DNA of 64,000 nt, taken from positions 1-64,000 of the forward strand of contig NZ_SMZJ02000007.1 in assembly GCF_004358095.2 (NCBI RefSeq). Direction: 5' to 3'. The notes below the pieces were generated by a model, which saw only the letters and a program-made list of their open reading frames with translations, searched no databases and was not told the origin of the DNA. The DNA is from Seonamhaeicola sediminis. GTDB lineage: Bacteria; Bacteroidota; Bacteroidia; Flavobacteriales; Flavobacteriaceae. How positions within the stretch are numbered: the first letter of the stretch is position 1; every line of letters starts with the position of its first letter. A program made the position numbers and the translations under genes. Positions 26,200 to 35,213 of this stretch are shown here, in pieces.

Positions 26200-26470
26200 A
26201 TTCAGATGTAACAGGATCTATAATGGTCATAACTTCTTTTATAGAATTTGCTGGAAACCCACCTTGGCTAGCATGTTCTAGGACCATTTCTTTGTTAGGA
26301 GCAATATAAACACAGTAAATTTTGTCTCCAGTTACATAGCTATGTATCCAATTAATTTTAGGTCCTAAATTTTCTAAAACACCACATGAAGTTTTTGAAA
26401 TTTGTTTTAATTGCTCTTGAGTTAATTTTCCAGCTCCCGGAATTTCTCTCTCAATAATGTACTTTGGCAT
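26198..26470 (-). CDS. DUF4242 domain protein
   Basis: 90-aa single-domain protein of the DUF4242 family: MPKYIIEREIPGAGKLTQEQL at the start, then W-I-H-S-Y and CVYIAPNKEMVLEHA, in a ferredoxin-like fold. An actinobacterial relative has been described as nickel-binding, so a metal-related role is possible but not shown here. It lies 141 bp downstream of an AraC-type regulator on the same strand; the pair may be functionally linked. Confidence 0.8.
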   Translation of the reverse strand: MPKYIIEREIPGAGKLTQEQLKQISKTSCGVLENLGPKINWIHSYVTGDKIYCVYIAPNKEMVLEHASQGGFPANSIKEVMTIIDPVTSE

Positions 26471-26611
26471 AGTAAAGTTTGTTTAAATTAGTTATAATAA
26501 TATTTTATCTTGAACCATAAGATATCAAAACCGTTTTTTCTTTATTCTTTTCCAGAATAAACTGTATACAATAAATAGATAGTAGTTTATAGATAGTGTT
26601 AGGGCAAGAAA

Positions 26612-27382
26612 TTATAGAGAATGTTGTTGAAGGTATCTTGAAGGTAATATTTCAAACCTATCTTTAAAACATTTGCTAAAATAACTAGGGTTAATAAAAC
26701 CGCTATGCTTGGCCACTTCTGATATTTTATTCTTTCTAAAGTACATCAAATGCATTGCTTTATTTAAGCGGTAATTCTTAATAAAAGTACTTAAAGGAAC
26801 TCCTGTTAAAGAAACCATCTTCCTATAAATTTGTGATTTTGAATAGCCAAGTGGTTCATGAAAGTCATCAATACTGAAGGTTGGATTGTTCCAAACAGTT
26901 TCAATGTAATCCATTAATTTAGTTAAGAAAGTAGTTTCCGAAACTTTTAAAGTTCTAAAATGATCCTTATTTATGAAAGCGTTTTTGTTCTCTTTCTGAT
27001 AAGCATTTTTTACCCTTGCTTCAATAACAACTTGATCTTTTATGGTTTCACACATTCTAGTTGCTAAAGTGCTACCTTTTCCATTGCCTTCCTCATAGGC
27101 AATGCCAATTTTTAGACGTCTTATTGAGTTGTCAAACTTAGGTGTTATATACTTAAAATTATATTGCAGTTTTATGGCGCATAGAATGGTGTCTGTAACT
27201 TGATTAAAAGATGTTTTATAAGTATTATCACTCTGGCTAATAATACGGCCTTTAAATTTATTTAATACTTTGGAAATTCCATTATGGAGTTTTTGGGTAA
27301 ATAAATTGAACTGATTTGCCTCTAGCCTGTGCAAGTAATCACTGGTTTCTATTACCATTATATAGGTATCTTGTAATTTCAT
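26612..27382 (-). CDS. AraC-family regulator with cyclase-like N-terminal domain
   Basis: About 256 aa. The C-terminal 95 residues are a clear AraC helix-turn-helix pair (FHEPLGYSKSQIYRKMVSLTG, LNKAMHLMYFRKNKISEVAKHSGFINPSYFSKCFKDRF). The N-terminal half has the layout of a class III nucleotidyl cyclase domain: LNKFKGRIISQSDNTYKTSFNQVTDTILCAIKLQ then LKIGIAYEEG. The metal-binding Asp positions appear lost (VIETSDYLHRLE where FTDI..ST is expected), so it is probably a non-catalytic sensor. The start is ATG 27382 or 27397. It neighbours the DUF4242 gene. Confidence 0.75.
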   Translation of the reverse strand: MKLQDTYIMVIETSDYLHRLEANQFNLFTQKLHNGISKVLNKFKGRIISQSDNTYKTSFNQVTDTILCAIKLQYNFKYITPKFDNSIRRLKIGIAYEEGNGKGSTLATRMCETIKDQVVIEARVKNAYQKENKNAFINKDHFRTLKVSETTFLTKLMDYIETVWNNPTFSIDDFHEPLGYSKSQIYRKMVSLTGVPLSTFIKNYRLNKAMHLMYFRKNKISEVAKHSGFINPSYFSKCFKDRFEILPSRYLQQHSL

Positions 27383-27538
27383 AGAGATTGTTCTCACGTC
27401 ACCTCTACAAGTTAGTGATTTTTAAGGAATTAATAAAACGCTTAAATAACTAAATAAAAGAAACTAAAAAAATAATTATAGGTTAAAACGGTTTTAAATG
27501 CTTAAGGATTTTTATATTTAGTTTTTTAAGTTATAGCT

Positions 27539-28549
27539 ATGTATAAAGTATTAATTGCGGGAGTTATTGTTTTGTTTACTAATTGCAAAACATCAAACTC
27601 TGGTTATTCAAGCGTTAGTGATTATGGTGCTACAGAAAATACAAACTTATCTCAAGATATAAGTCCACAAGACAATACAACTACCCTAGAAGCTAGTATA
27701 AAAGCCAATATGGAATATTTGTCTTCGGATGAATTGGAAGGTAGAAGTACGGGATCTAAGGGAATTGAAAAGGCAGCTGTTTTTATTGAGAGATTTTTTA
27801 AAGAGAATCATATCAAGCCATATTTCAAAACTTATAGAGATAGTTTTAATATTAAAAAGATTGTTGGATATAATATAGTTGGCCTTATAGAAGGCAATGA
27901 TCCAAAACTTAAAAATGAATTTATTATTCTAGGTGCCCATTATGATCATATTGGAACCACTGAAGTGGTTGATGGAGATACTATAGCAAACGGAGCTAAT
28001 GATGATGCTTCCGGAACGGTAGTTGTTATGGAGTGGGCAAAATATTTTGCTAAAAATAAAAGTAATAAACGCAGTATGCTTTTTACGTTATATGATGCAG
28101 AAGAAATGGGGCTTAAAGGCTCTAATCATCTAGCAAAAAGATTGCAAAGGGAAGGTTTGAATCTTTACACGATGATCAATTTTGAAATGATAGGTGTACC
28201 TAGGGGTAAAGAAGAAATCATGGCTTACGTAACAGGATACAATAAATCTAATATTTCATCCAAGTTAAATGAGTATGCTGGTTCAGAAATTATTGGATTT
28301 TTTCCGAAAGCTCATGAATATAAATTATTCATGAGATCAGACAACTATCCCTTTTACAAGCAATTTGAAATTCCAGCACACGCTATTTCAACTTTTGATT
28401 TCACAAATTTTGACTATTACCATCATGTGGATGATGAAGCCGATAAAATGGATTATACACATATGACTAATTTTGTAAAAAGTATGATTCCCGCTATAGA
28501 GGGAATGACTAATAGTATGTCTAAAGAAATTAAATTGAACAATGAGTAA
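27539..28549 (+). CDS. M28-family zinc peptidase, lipoprotein
   Basis: 336-aa aminopeptidase-like protein with a lipoprotein-type signal (IVLFTNC, Cys at about residue 17), so it is exported and membrane-attached. The M28 zinc/catalytic residues are visible: GAHYDHIG, NGANDDASGTVVVME, YDAEEMGLKGS, NFEMIG and a late YHHVDDEADKMDY. It overlaps the next gene (SDR) by 8 nt. The exact substrate is not predictable. Confidence 0.88.
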   Translation: MYKVLIAGVIVLFTNCKTSNSGYSSVSDYGATENTNLSQDISPQDNTTTLEASIKANMEYLSSDELEGRSTGSKGIEKAAVFIERFFKENHIKPYFKTYRDSFNIKKIVGYNIVGLIEGNDPKLKNEFIILGAHYDHIGTTEVVDGDTIANGANDDASGTVVVMEWAKYFAKNKSNKRSMLFTLYDAEEMGLKGSNHLAKRLQREGLNLYTMINFEMIGVPRGKEEIMAYVTGYNKSNISSKLNEYAGSEIIGFFPKAHEYKLFMRSDNYPFYKQFEIPAHAISTFDFTNFDYYHHVDDEADKMDYTHMTNFVKSMIPAIEGMTNSMSKEIKLNNE

Positions 28550-29231
28550 CATCAAGAACGTCATTATTACAGGAACTAGTAGAGGGATTGGTTTTGAATT
28601 AGTGAAACTATTTGCAGCGGCTGGTCATAAAGTATTGGCATTATCGAGAAATGAAAAACCAATTTCAGATTTAGGCTTAAATAATGTGACTGCGTTTTCA
28701 TTCGATTTAAGTAATCCTTTAGATTATAAGCGTGTTGAGACATTTATAGAACTGAAATTCAAAAAGGTTGACATACTTATTAACAACGCCGGAGCATTAC
28801 TTAACAAACCGTTTTCAGAAACAACCATTACAGATTTTGAGCAAGTTTATAAGACTAATGTTTATGGTGTTTCAGAAATGATTAGAACCTGTTTACCTTT
28901 TATGAAAAATGAAAGTCATGTGGTTACTATAAGCTCTATAGGAGGTGTTCAAGGAAGTCTAAAATTTCCAGGTTTAGCGGCTTATAGTTCTAGTAAAGGA
29001 GCTGTCATTACGTTAACAGAATTGTTAGCAGAAGAATATAAGGCATCTGGAATTTCATTTAATGTACTGGCTTTAGGGGCTGTTCAAACCGAAATGTTAG
29101 AAGAAGCTTTTCCTGGTTACCAAGCACCCATAACTGCATTTGAAATGGCTGCTTATATTTTTGATTTTTCACTTACTGGAAATAAATACTATAACGGAAA
29201 ACTATTGCAAGTGGCAAACTCTACGCCTTAA
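28542..29231 (+). CDS. Short-chain dehydrogenase/reductase
   Basis: 229-aa classical SDR oxidoreductase. The nucleotide-binding motif is GTSRGIGFELV near the N-terminus, the NAG motif is LINNAGALLN, and the catalytic residues are Ser in ISSIGG and YSSSK. It overlaps the peptidase gene by 8 nt and is followed after 3 nt by a HAD gene, so the three form an operon. The substrate is unknown. Confidence 0.9.
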   Translation: MSNIKNVIITGTSRGIGFELVKLFAAAGHKVLALSRNEKPISDLGLNNVTAFSFDLSNPLDYKRVETFIELKFKKVDILINNAGALLNKPFSETTITDFEQVYKTNVYGVSEMIRTCLPFMKNESHVVTISSIGGVQGSLKFPGLAAYSSSKGAVITLTELLAEEYKASGISFNVLALGAVQTEMLEEAFPGYQAPITAFEMAAYIFDFSLTGNKYYNGKLLQVANSTP

Positions 29232-29234
29232 TTT

Positions 29235-29870
29235 ATGAGCAAGTACAAATGTATTATTTTCGATTGTGATGGTGTTTTAATTGATAGTGAATCTATAGCT
29301 ATTGGTATTATGGTAGATATGGCTAATGAATTGGGGGCTAATATGAACTTTAGAGAATCATTAATCAATTTAAAAGGAAAGTCGTTTAACTCATGTATGG
29401 CGTTTATTTCAGACTTAATAGGTAAACCTCTGGATAAAGATTTCGAAAAGGAGTATCGAGTCAATACTTTTGAAACTTTTAAAAAGGAAGTTAAACCTAT
29501 TAAAGGAATCAAAGAAGTCCTTGATAGTTTGACAACGCCGTTTTGCGTGGCATCTAGTGGGCCAGAAAATAAGATTAGATTAAACCTAGAAGTCACCGGT
29601 TTATTGCCTTATTTTGGCGACAATATTTTTAGTTGTTACACCATTCAAAAGTGGAAGCCAGAACCCGATGTGTTTCTTTGGGCTGCTAAAACCATGGGGT
29701 TCAGTCTAAAAGACTGTCTTGTGGTAGAAGACAGTTTTTCGGGTGTAAAAGCTGCTATAGCTGGTGGTTTTGACGTGTTTGGATATACAGAACACGATTA
29801 CAAAAACGAATTAGAAACTTTGGCTACACAAACTTTTGATAGTATGGATGAGTTTTTAAGAATGATTTAA
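29235..29870 (+). CDS. HAD-family hydrolase, phosphoglucomutase-like
   Basis: 211-aa HAD hydrolase: nucleophile motif IFDCDGVLIDSE, Thr/Ser motif VASSGPENK, Lys in KWKPEPDVFLWAAK and the acidic motif VVEDSFSGVKAA. The helical cap after the first motif resembles beta-phosphoglucomutase and sugar-phosphate phosphatases. It is the last gene of the M28-SDR-HAD operon and ends at a palindromic terminator. Confidence 0.9.
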   Translation: MSKYKCIIFDCDGVLIDSESIAIGIMVDMANELGANMNFRESLINLKGKSFNSCMAFISDLIGKPLDKDFEKEYRVNTFETFKKEVKPIKGIKEVLDSLTTPFCVASSGPENKIRLNLEVTGLLPYFGDNIFSCYTIQKWKPEPDVFLWAAKTMGFSLKDCLVVEDSFSGVKAAIAGGFDVFGYTEHDYKNELETLATQTFDSMDEFLRMI

Positions 29871-29886
29871 TACTCATTATATAAAC

Positions 29887-29915
29887 AAAAAGCTTCCTAA
29901 TTAGGAAGCTTTTTT
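29887..29915. terminator. Bidirectional terminator
   Basis: AAAAAGCTTCCTAA followed directly by its reverse complement; T runs on both strands. It serves the convergent HAD and desaturase genes. Confidence 0.85.
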
Positions 29916-29937
29916 CAAATCTTTTAGTGGTTCAAAA

Positions 29938-30813
29938 TTACTTTTGTCCTTTTTTAAATCCATAGATATTTTGTCCTATAAAATCTTTAGGAAATTTATC
30001 ATCACCTTTAAATCCAATTTCTATAGTACCACTATCCTCAGGAATGTAGTTTGTTTTAAATATGTAATCCCAAAGGCTCAAGCTAATGCCATAATTAACG
30101 CCATACTTTCCTTTTGGTAATGTGTAGGCATGATGATATAAATGCATGACAGGGTTATTGAATATGTATTTAAGAGGACCCCAAGTAATTTTAATATTAG
30201 AGTGGTTAAAATGCCCAATGGCAATGGTTATGAAGTGAATAATAAATGCTTGTTCTGGTTCAAAGCCACCAATAAGCATAACTCCAAATGTTTTAAGTGG
30301 TTTATATAATACATTTTCCATCCAGTGGTATCTTAAATGTGCTGCAAACCCCATTTCCTTTACACTATGATGCACTTTATGAAACTTCCAAAGGAAAGCA
30401 TATTTGTGAAGTAAAACATGAGTAAACCATTGAACAAAATCAAGAATAATGAAGAATATTAAAAGTTGTCCCCACATGGGCCATTCCGAAATATCAAACA
30501 GAGCAAATGTTTTTGCTGTAATATTTATTTCGGCAAATAGGAGCCCTAAAACTTTATAAAATCCACTGATAACAATGGAAAAGATGAAGAAATTAAAAAA
30601 CATATAGAAACCATCTAACCAAAAATCTTTCCTAAAGATAGATTGATTTTTTCTCCAAGGAAATGCTATTTCTAATAACCAAACGGCAAGAGAAATAACT
30701 ACAAGACCCCAAAAGTAATTTGTATACCATGGTACTTCAAAAATTATGGATTTCCATGTCCATTCAACTGTGCCCGTAAATGCATCAATAAATGCGTCTA
30801 AATATTTATTCAT
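29938..30813 (-). CDS. Sterol desaturase / fatty acid hydroxylase family protein
   Basis: 291-aa integral membrane di-iron oxygenase. About four membrane segments and the His clusters of the family are visible: QWFTHVLLHK, FHKVHHSV, RYHWMEN, NHSN and LYHHAY. Such enzymes hydroxylate or desaturate lipids or carotenoids; the substrate is not predictable. It lies 28 bp downstream of the cytochrome c gene on the same strand and may share its transcript. Confidence 0.85.
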   Translation of the reverse strand: MNKYLDAFIDAFTGTVEWTWKSIIFEVPWYTNYFWGLVVISLAVWLLEIAFPWRKNQSIFRKDFWLDGFYMFFNFFIFSIVISGFYKVLGLLFAEINITAKTFALFDISEWPMWGQLLIFFIILDFVQWFTHVLLHKYAFLWKFHKVHHSVKEMGFAAHLRYHWMENVLYKPLKTFGVMLIGGFEPEQAFIIHFITIAIGHFNHSNIKITWGPLKYIFNNPVMHLYHHAYTLPKGKYGVNYGISLSLWDYIFKTNYIPEDSGTIEIGFKGDDKFPKDFIGQNIYGFKKGQK

Positions 30814-30841
30814 AACTAATTTATATTAATGGTTTTTACAT

Positions 30842-31315
30842 TTAATCTTTTAATTCATACCAATCTATATCTGATAAATTGGCACGTCTTCCTAATTCTG
30901 GTGGTGGGTAATTGGTTACCAGATAGTTTACAATGATGCTTTGGTTATTGCCTAAATCCCAAAGGTTTTGTGTTTCTTGCATCCATTTTATGGTGGCATT
31001 CCACCGTTCTTCATTCATTCTATTTTGAATTACCAGTTTCGCTGAGTGACAATTGGTACAATTATTAACAACGGTCATTAACCCTTCAGCATCAACTAAT
31101 CCCGTTCTCACGTGAATTCCGTTTTCAATTGTATCCTCGTCTTCTTCAATGGCAACATAGACTGGTGTTGTAGATTCTTTTCTAAAATTGAAGAAATCTG
31201 GATTTACTGAATATATAACAAGAATGCCACCAGCAATTATAAATAGACCAGAAAATAATGCTGTAAGCCTATAAACCTTCTTTATATATTTTCTAAAATC
31301 TTCTTCTTTAGACAT
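30842..31315 (-). CDS. Mono-haem cytochrome c-like protein (SorB-like)
   Basis: 157-aa protein with one N-terminal membrane anchor (residues about 16-36) and a single haem c motif CTNCH near residue 87. A helical region follows with ERWNATIKWMQETQNLW and a possible axial Met. The gene starts directly after the stop of the sulfite-oxidase-like gene, the arrangement of SorA-SorB pairs, so it probably takes electrons from that molybdoenzyme. Annotation as SorB is inferred from context. Confidence 0.75.
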   Translation of the reverse strand: MSKEEDFRKYIKKVYRLTALFSGLFIIAGGILVIYSVNPDFFNFRKESTTPVYVAIEEDEDTIENGIHVRTGLVDAEGLMTVVNNCTNCHSAKLVIQNRMNEERWNATIKWMQETQNLWDLGNNQSIIVNYLVTNYPPPELGRRANLSDIDWYELKD

Positions 31316-32536
31316 TTATTTTACTTTAACAGCTATTCTATGACAGGCATTATTTAAATAGCCTTTAGGGTTCCACCCAGGTAATAACATAGGTTGAGAT
31401 ACACCATTGGAGTCTGTAGCTTTAGCCCAAACTTCGTAATAGCCTTTTTTGGGAAATTTAACTTCTGCTTTAAAATGTTGCCATGCCAATCTGTTTACAG
31501 GTTTTTCAATTCTGCATACTTGCCAAGTAGCTCCAAAATCAATAGAGTATTCCGTTTTTCTAACTTCCAATTCTCCTGCCCAGGCATGTCCTCTTATGTT
31601 TAATGTATTTCCTTCATTAATAATAGCTCCAGTTTTTGGGTAAGTAATTAAAGATTTTACGGGCATTGATTCTATAATGCACATATCTTCATCTTTTACT
31701 TTTTCACCAGGAGCAACGGGCTCACAAGGCACTCTGTAAGCAGTTCCAGTCATTTTGGTGCCATCATGAACTTTGTTTCTAATACTAATTCTATTTATCC
31801 ATTTTCCTGAAACGGAAGCAGGCCATCCTCCAGCAACTAATCGTAAAGGATAACCGTGAGCTATTGGAATATCTTCACCATTCATTTTAAATGCTAAGAG
31901 TGTTTCGTCTTGAAGCGCTTTAGATATAGGACAACCCCTTGAAATAGGTTCTTTTGTGGGATCCATACTTAAATGAACATCTGTGGCGTGGTATCCTATG
32001 TAGACAGCGTTACTTTTTATACCTGCATCCTCTAATACATCTTTTAAGCGAACACCCGTCCAATTGGCAGAGTGTACCGCACCAACACTCCATTGATTTC
32101 CTTTAGCAGGTGGGTTAAACTCATTTCTGCCATTTCCACCACATTCTAATGTTAACTGGTAGGTATACTGCTTGAATTTAGTTTTTAAATCTGCTAAAGC
32201 ATAGGTTTTTTTATTGGTCACAGATTCTCCATCAATGGTCAATGTCCAAGCTTTAGCATCAATATCTTTGGGTATCAGCCCATTATTTCTAATAAACATA
32301 CAAGAGTTTGGCGTAACAGCATCATCAAGAAGATGAGCTTGTGCTTCAATATTCCAAGGTTTATCATTTAAAACCACCATTTCTTTATGTTTATTGAACA
32401 TTTTAAATGGGTCTGGGTCTTGTAATGCCAAAGGGCTATAGTCTTTAGGCAGATTGATACCATAGACAATTTCTGCTCCAATTATTGTTGAAAGTGTAGT
32501 TAACCCTGCTTTATTTATGAATTCTCTTCTCTTCAA
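31316..32536 (-). CDS. Sulfite oxidase-like molybdopterin dehydrogenase
   Basis: 406-aa periplasmic molybdenum enzyme of the sulfite oxidase family. The N-terminus MKRREFINKAG is a twin-arginine signal. The Moco domain has the Cys ligand in LTLECGGNGRNEF and later GYPLRLVAGGWPASVSGKWI; the C-terminal Mo-co dimerisation domain ends in GWNPKGYLNNACHRIAVKV. Length and domain order match SorA/YedY-like proteins; the C-terminal dimerisation domain favours SorA. It is coupled to the cytochrome c gene downstream. Confidence 0.88.
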   Translation of the reverse strand: MKRREFINKAGLTTLSTIIGAEIVYGINLPKDYSPLALQDPDPFKMFNKHKEMVVLNDKPWNIEAQAHLLDDAVTPNSCMFIRNNGLIPKDIDAKAWTLTIDGESVTNKKTYALADLKTKFKQYTYQLTLECGGNGRNEFNPPAKGNQWSVGAVHSANWTGVRLKDVLEDAGIKSNAVYIGYHATDVHLSMDPTKEPISRGCPISKALQDETLLAFKMNGEDIPIAHGYPLRLVAGGWPASVSGKWINRISIRNKVHDGTKMTGTAYRVPCEPVAPGEKVKDEDMCIIESMPVKSLITYPKTGAIINEGNTLNIRGHAWAGELEVRKTEYSIDFGATWQVCRIEKPVNRLAWQHFKAEVKFPKKGYYEVWAKATDSNGVSQPMLLPGWNPKGYLNNACHRIAVKVK

Positions 32537-32682
32537 AATTATTTATCTAAAATGTAATTAATGTTCTAAACATGCACCGAATTTGATGTAAGTTAATTAA
32601 AAAAATAAACCCTTATGAAACAAAAGTTACATTACAAGTCATTGTTGTGTAGTAATTTACAAAAGATTAAAATGTGTTTATT

Positions 32683-33354
32683 ATGAAAAAAAATTTTGAA
32701 ACTAAGTTTACAGGATGGTCATTCATTGCTGCAGCTCTTATGTTATGGGGTGGTTGGGCATTATCCTCACACCATGTTGGTGAATATTTTGTAGCTGAAG
32801 ATTTTACAGCCATTGGTGAAAATGTTTGGTATTGGATTTGGATGTACCGCATACATATTTTTGGTTGGGTTACAATGGCCATAGCTATGTTTGCATTAGT
32901 TGCGGTTATTAGTAAGAGACCATTTAGGGTGCTCATATTGCCAGGAGCAGGTATGGTGGTTGTAGGTACTTTTACTTTGGCAATTGCAAATGCCTATTAT
33001 TACAATTATGGTGCTTGGGGTGTTGGTCAAACTGCTGGTAAAACGGTTGCTGAAATACAAGAATTTATAAATAGTATTTTGTACACAAATCAATACGTTA
33101 CATGTTTTATACGCTTTGGGCGAATCTTCTCTGGTGTAGGTTTAGTATTGCTAGGTGCTGGTTTAGTAAAATGGAAAATTGTTAGCATATGGTTGGGTTG
33201 GTTTACAATTTTATTTGGTTTGGCAGCTATGGGGATTATTTTATTGATTGCCGATAATTTTGAGATATACAAACCAATGTTTCATGTAAAAGTAATCTGG
33301 TTAGCAGTTATGGGTGTTTTCTTGTTAAGAAAAGGTGTTAACCTTTCTGAATAA
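32683..33354 (+). CDS. Hypothetical six-helix membrane protein
   Basis: 223-aa integral membrane protein with about six hydrophobic segments (for example FIAAALMLWGGWALS, IHIFGWVTMAIAMFALVAVI, IVSIWLGWFTILFGLAAMGI). His residues at SSHHVGEYF and RIHIFGW could bind haem or metal, but I recognise no family. It is divergent from the sulfite-dehydrogenase-like operon, 146 bp away, so a link with that electron chain is possible. The start is ATG 32683 rather than GTG 32674. Confidence 0.7.
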   Translation: MKKNFETKFTGWSFIAAALMLWGGWALSSHHVGEYFVAEDFTAIGENVWYWIWMYRIHIFGWVTMAIAMFALVAVISKRPFRVLILPGAGMVVVGTFTLAIANAYYYNYGAWGVGQTAGKTVAEIQEFINSILYTNQYVTCFIRFGRIFSGVGLVLLGAGLVKWKIVSIWLGWFTILFGLAAMGIILLIADNFEIYKPMFHVKVIWLAVMGVFLLRKGVNLSE

Positions 33355-33382
33355 TAGCTTTAATTTTAATGTGACTAACTCT

Positions 33383-33416
33383 AAAAGGCTTCCTTGTATT
33401 TTGAGGAGTCCTTTTT
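33383..33416 (+). terminator. Terminator
   Basis: AAAAGG..TCCT / AGGA..CCTTTT with a two-base internal mismatch, followed by T5, 28 bp after the membrane protein gene. Confidence 0.55.
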
Positions 33417-33483
33417 ATTGTTCAAAAGGATATATTTTAAAATTATATTATATTCTTCAGTGAATTCTTGTAATTTTACCTTA

Positions 33484-34086
33484 ATGCAAACCCAAATTCA
33501 AGAATACATTCCGAAATCAGCCATATCTCAGGTTTTAAAGTTGTTAGAGCATGACAATTTGGTAATTAAAATTAAAAGAGAACGTAAAACCCGTCATGGT
33601 GATTATAGACCTTTACCAAATGGTAAGCATCAAATAACGGTAAATTCTAACCTAAACAAGTATAGGTTTTTAATAACTCTCATACATGAAATAGCCCATT
33701 TTGAGGCTTATAAAACTTACGGAAGGTTAATTAAACCGCATGGTATGGAGTGGAAACGTACCTTTCAGCATTTAATGTTGCAATTTATAAATCCTGAGGT
33801 TTTTCCAAATAAATTATTGCCTTTATTGGCTCATCATTTTAAAAACCCCAAAGCCAGTAGTGATACCGATGTTAATTTAGCATTAGCATTAAAACAATTT
33901 GATAAACCCAATAATAAAACCTATATTTTCGAGGTGCCGTTTGGTAGTTTATTTAAACTCTACAACGGAAAGATATTTAAACAAGGTAAAAAGCGGGTAA
34001 AAAGATTTGAATGCTTAGAAATTAAAACAGGCAAGTTATATCTTTTTAACCCCAATGTAGAAGTAGAAATATTAAAAGATGAATAA
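33484..34086 (+). CDS. SprT-like zinc-metalloprotease domain protein
   Basis: 200 aa from ATG 33484. The SprT-type HExxH site is LIHEIAHFEAY near residue 64, with a third ligand likely in HGMEWKRTFQ. No C-terminal zinc-ribbon Cys pairs are visible, unlike SprT proper. An upstream in-frame extension to 33394 runs through the terminator and is unlikely. It overlaps manC by 8 nt. The physiological role is unclear. Confidence 0.85.
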   Translation: MQTQIQEYIPKSAISQVLKLLEHDNLVIKIKRERKTRHGDYRPLPNGKHQITVNSNLNKYRFLITLIHEIAHFEAYKTYGRLIKPHGMEWKRTFQHLMLQFINPEVFPNKLLPLLAHHFKNPKASSDTDVNLALALKQFDKPNNKTYIFEVPFGSLFKLYNGKIFKQGKKRVKRFECLEIKTGKLYLFNPNVEVEILKDE

Positions 34087-35152
34087 AAATTATTACGCCA
34101 TTTTAATGGCAGGAGGTGTAGGCTCAAGATTTTGGCCAGTAAGCACCCAAGATTTTCCAAAGCAGTTTCATGATATGTTAGGTACGGGAAATACCTTAAT
34201 TCAAAAAACATTTCAGAGGTTATCACATGTAATCCCAAAAGAGAATATTTTCATTTTAACCAATGAGCGTTATAATGATTTGGTGTTAGAGCAGTTGCCA
34301 GAAGTGGCACAACGCCAAGTAGTTTTAGAACCGGCCATGAGGAATACAGCACCTTGTATTTTATATGCTGCATTAAAAATTCAGAAGGAAAATCCCAATG
34401 CAGTAATGATAGTAGCCCCAAGTGATCATTGGATTGAAGACGAAACTACTTTTGCTAAAAACGTACAAACAGCATTTGATTTCTGTGAAGAAAATGATGT
34501 ATTAATGACACTTGGAATTAAACCAACCTTCCCCAATACTGGCTATGGCTATATTGAGTATGATAAAACCACTTCTGATGAAATTAAGTCTGTAAGCCAG
34601 TTTAGAGAAAAACCAGATTACGAAACCGCAAAACAATTTTTAGCTCAAGGAAATTTTTTATGGAATGCCGGTATTTTTATGTGGAGTGCCACAACAGTAA
34701 TTAAGGCTTTTCAAAATAATCAACCTGAGTTATATGAACTATTTGAGTCTGGAATTGAAGCTTATAATACAGATAATGAAAATAACTTCATAAAAGAAAA
34801 TTATCCAAAGGCAGAAAATATTTCGGTAGATTATGCTATCATGGAAAAATCTAATAATGTATTTGTTATTGGTGCTGAGTTTGATTGGAATGACCTTGGT
34901 ACTTGGGGAAGTTTATACGATAAGCTTTCTAGTGAAAGTCACAAGAATGTTATATTGAATGCTAAGTGTTTAGCTGAAAATTCAGAAGGCAATATTATTA
35001 GAACACCAAAAGATAAAGTAGTGGTTGTTGACGGTTTGCATGATTATATTATTGTTGACCACGATAATACTCTACTTATTTATCCAAAGAGTAAAGAACA
35101 GGGTATAAAGCAAGTACAACAGCAAGTAAAAAATAAGTTCGGATTAAATTAA
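34079..35152 (+). CDS. manC: Mannose-1-phosphate guanylyltransferase
   Basis: 357-aa nucleotidyltransferase that makes GDP-mannose for polysaccharide synthesis. The pyrophosphorylase signature is MAGGVGSRFWPVSTQDFPKQ at residues about 10-29; the sugar-binding segment FREKPDYETA lies near residue 181; WNAGIFMW and NDLGTWGSLYDKL are family landmarks. It lacks the C-terminal isomerase domain of bifunctional enzymes. It overlaps the SprT-like gene by 8 nt. Confidence 0.92.
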   Translation: MNKNYYAILMAGGVGSRFWPVSTQDFPKQFHDMLGTGNTLIQKTFQRLSHVIPKENIFILTNERYNDLVLEQLPEVAQRQVVLEPAMRNTAPCILYAALKIQKENPNAVMIVAPSDHWIEDETTFAKNVQTAFDFCEENDVLMTLGIKPTFPNTGYGYIEYDKTTSDEIKSVSQFREKPDYETAKQFLAQGNFLWNAGIFMWSATTVIKAFQNNQPELYELFESGIEAYNTDNENNFIKENYPKAENISVDYAIMEKSNNVFVIGAEFDWNDLGTWGSLYDKLSSESHKNVILNAKCLAENSEGNIIRTPKDKVVVVDGLHDYIIVDHDNTLLIYPKSKEQGIKQVQQQVKNKFGLN

Positions 35153-35213
35153 ATGTAACTTATTCCAAAAAATAATGTCTATATTGGTGTGTATAAGTTA
35201 ATCCAGTATCTCT

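Noticed and set aside
33394-33483. N-terminal extension of the SprT-like protein
   Set aside because: The frame passes through a terminator hairpin and its codons are atypical; ATG 33484 is preferred.
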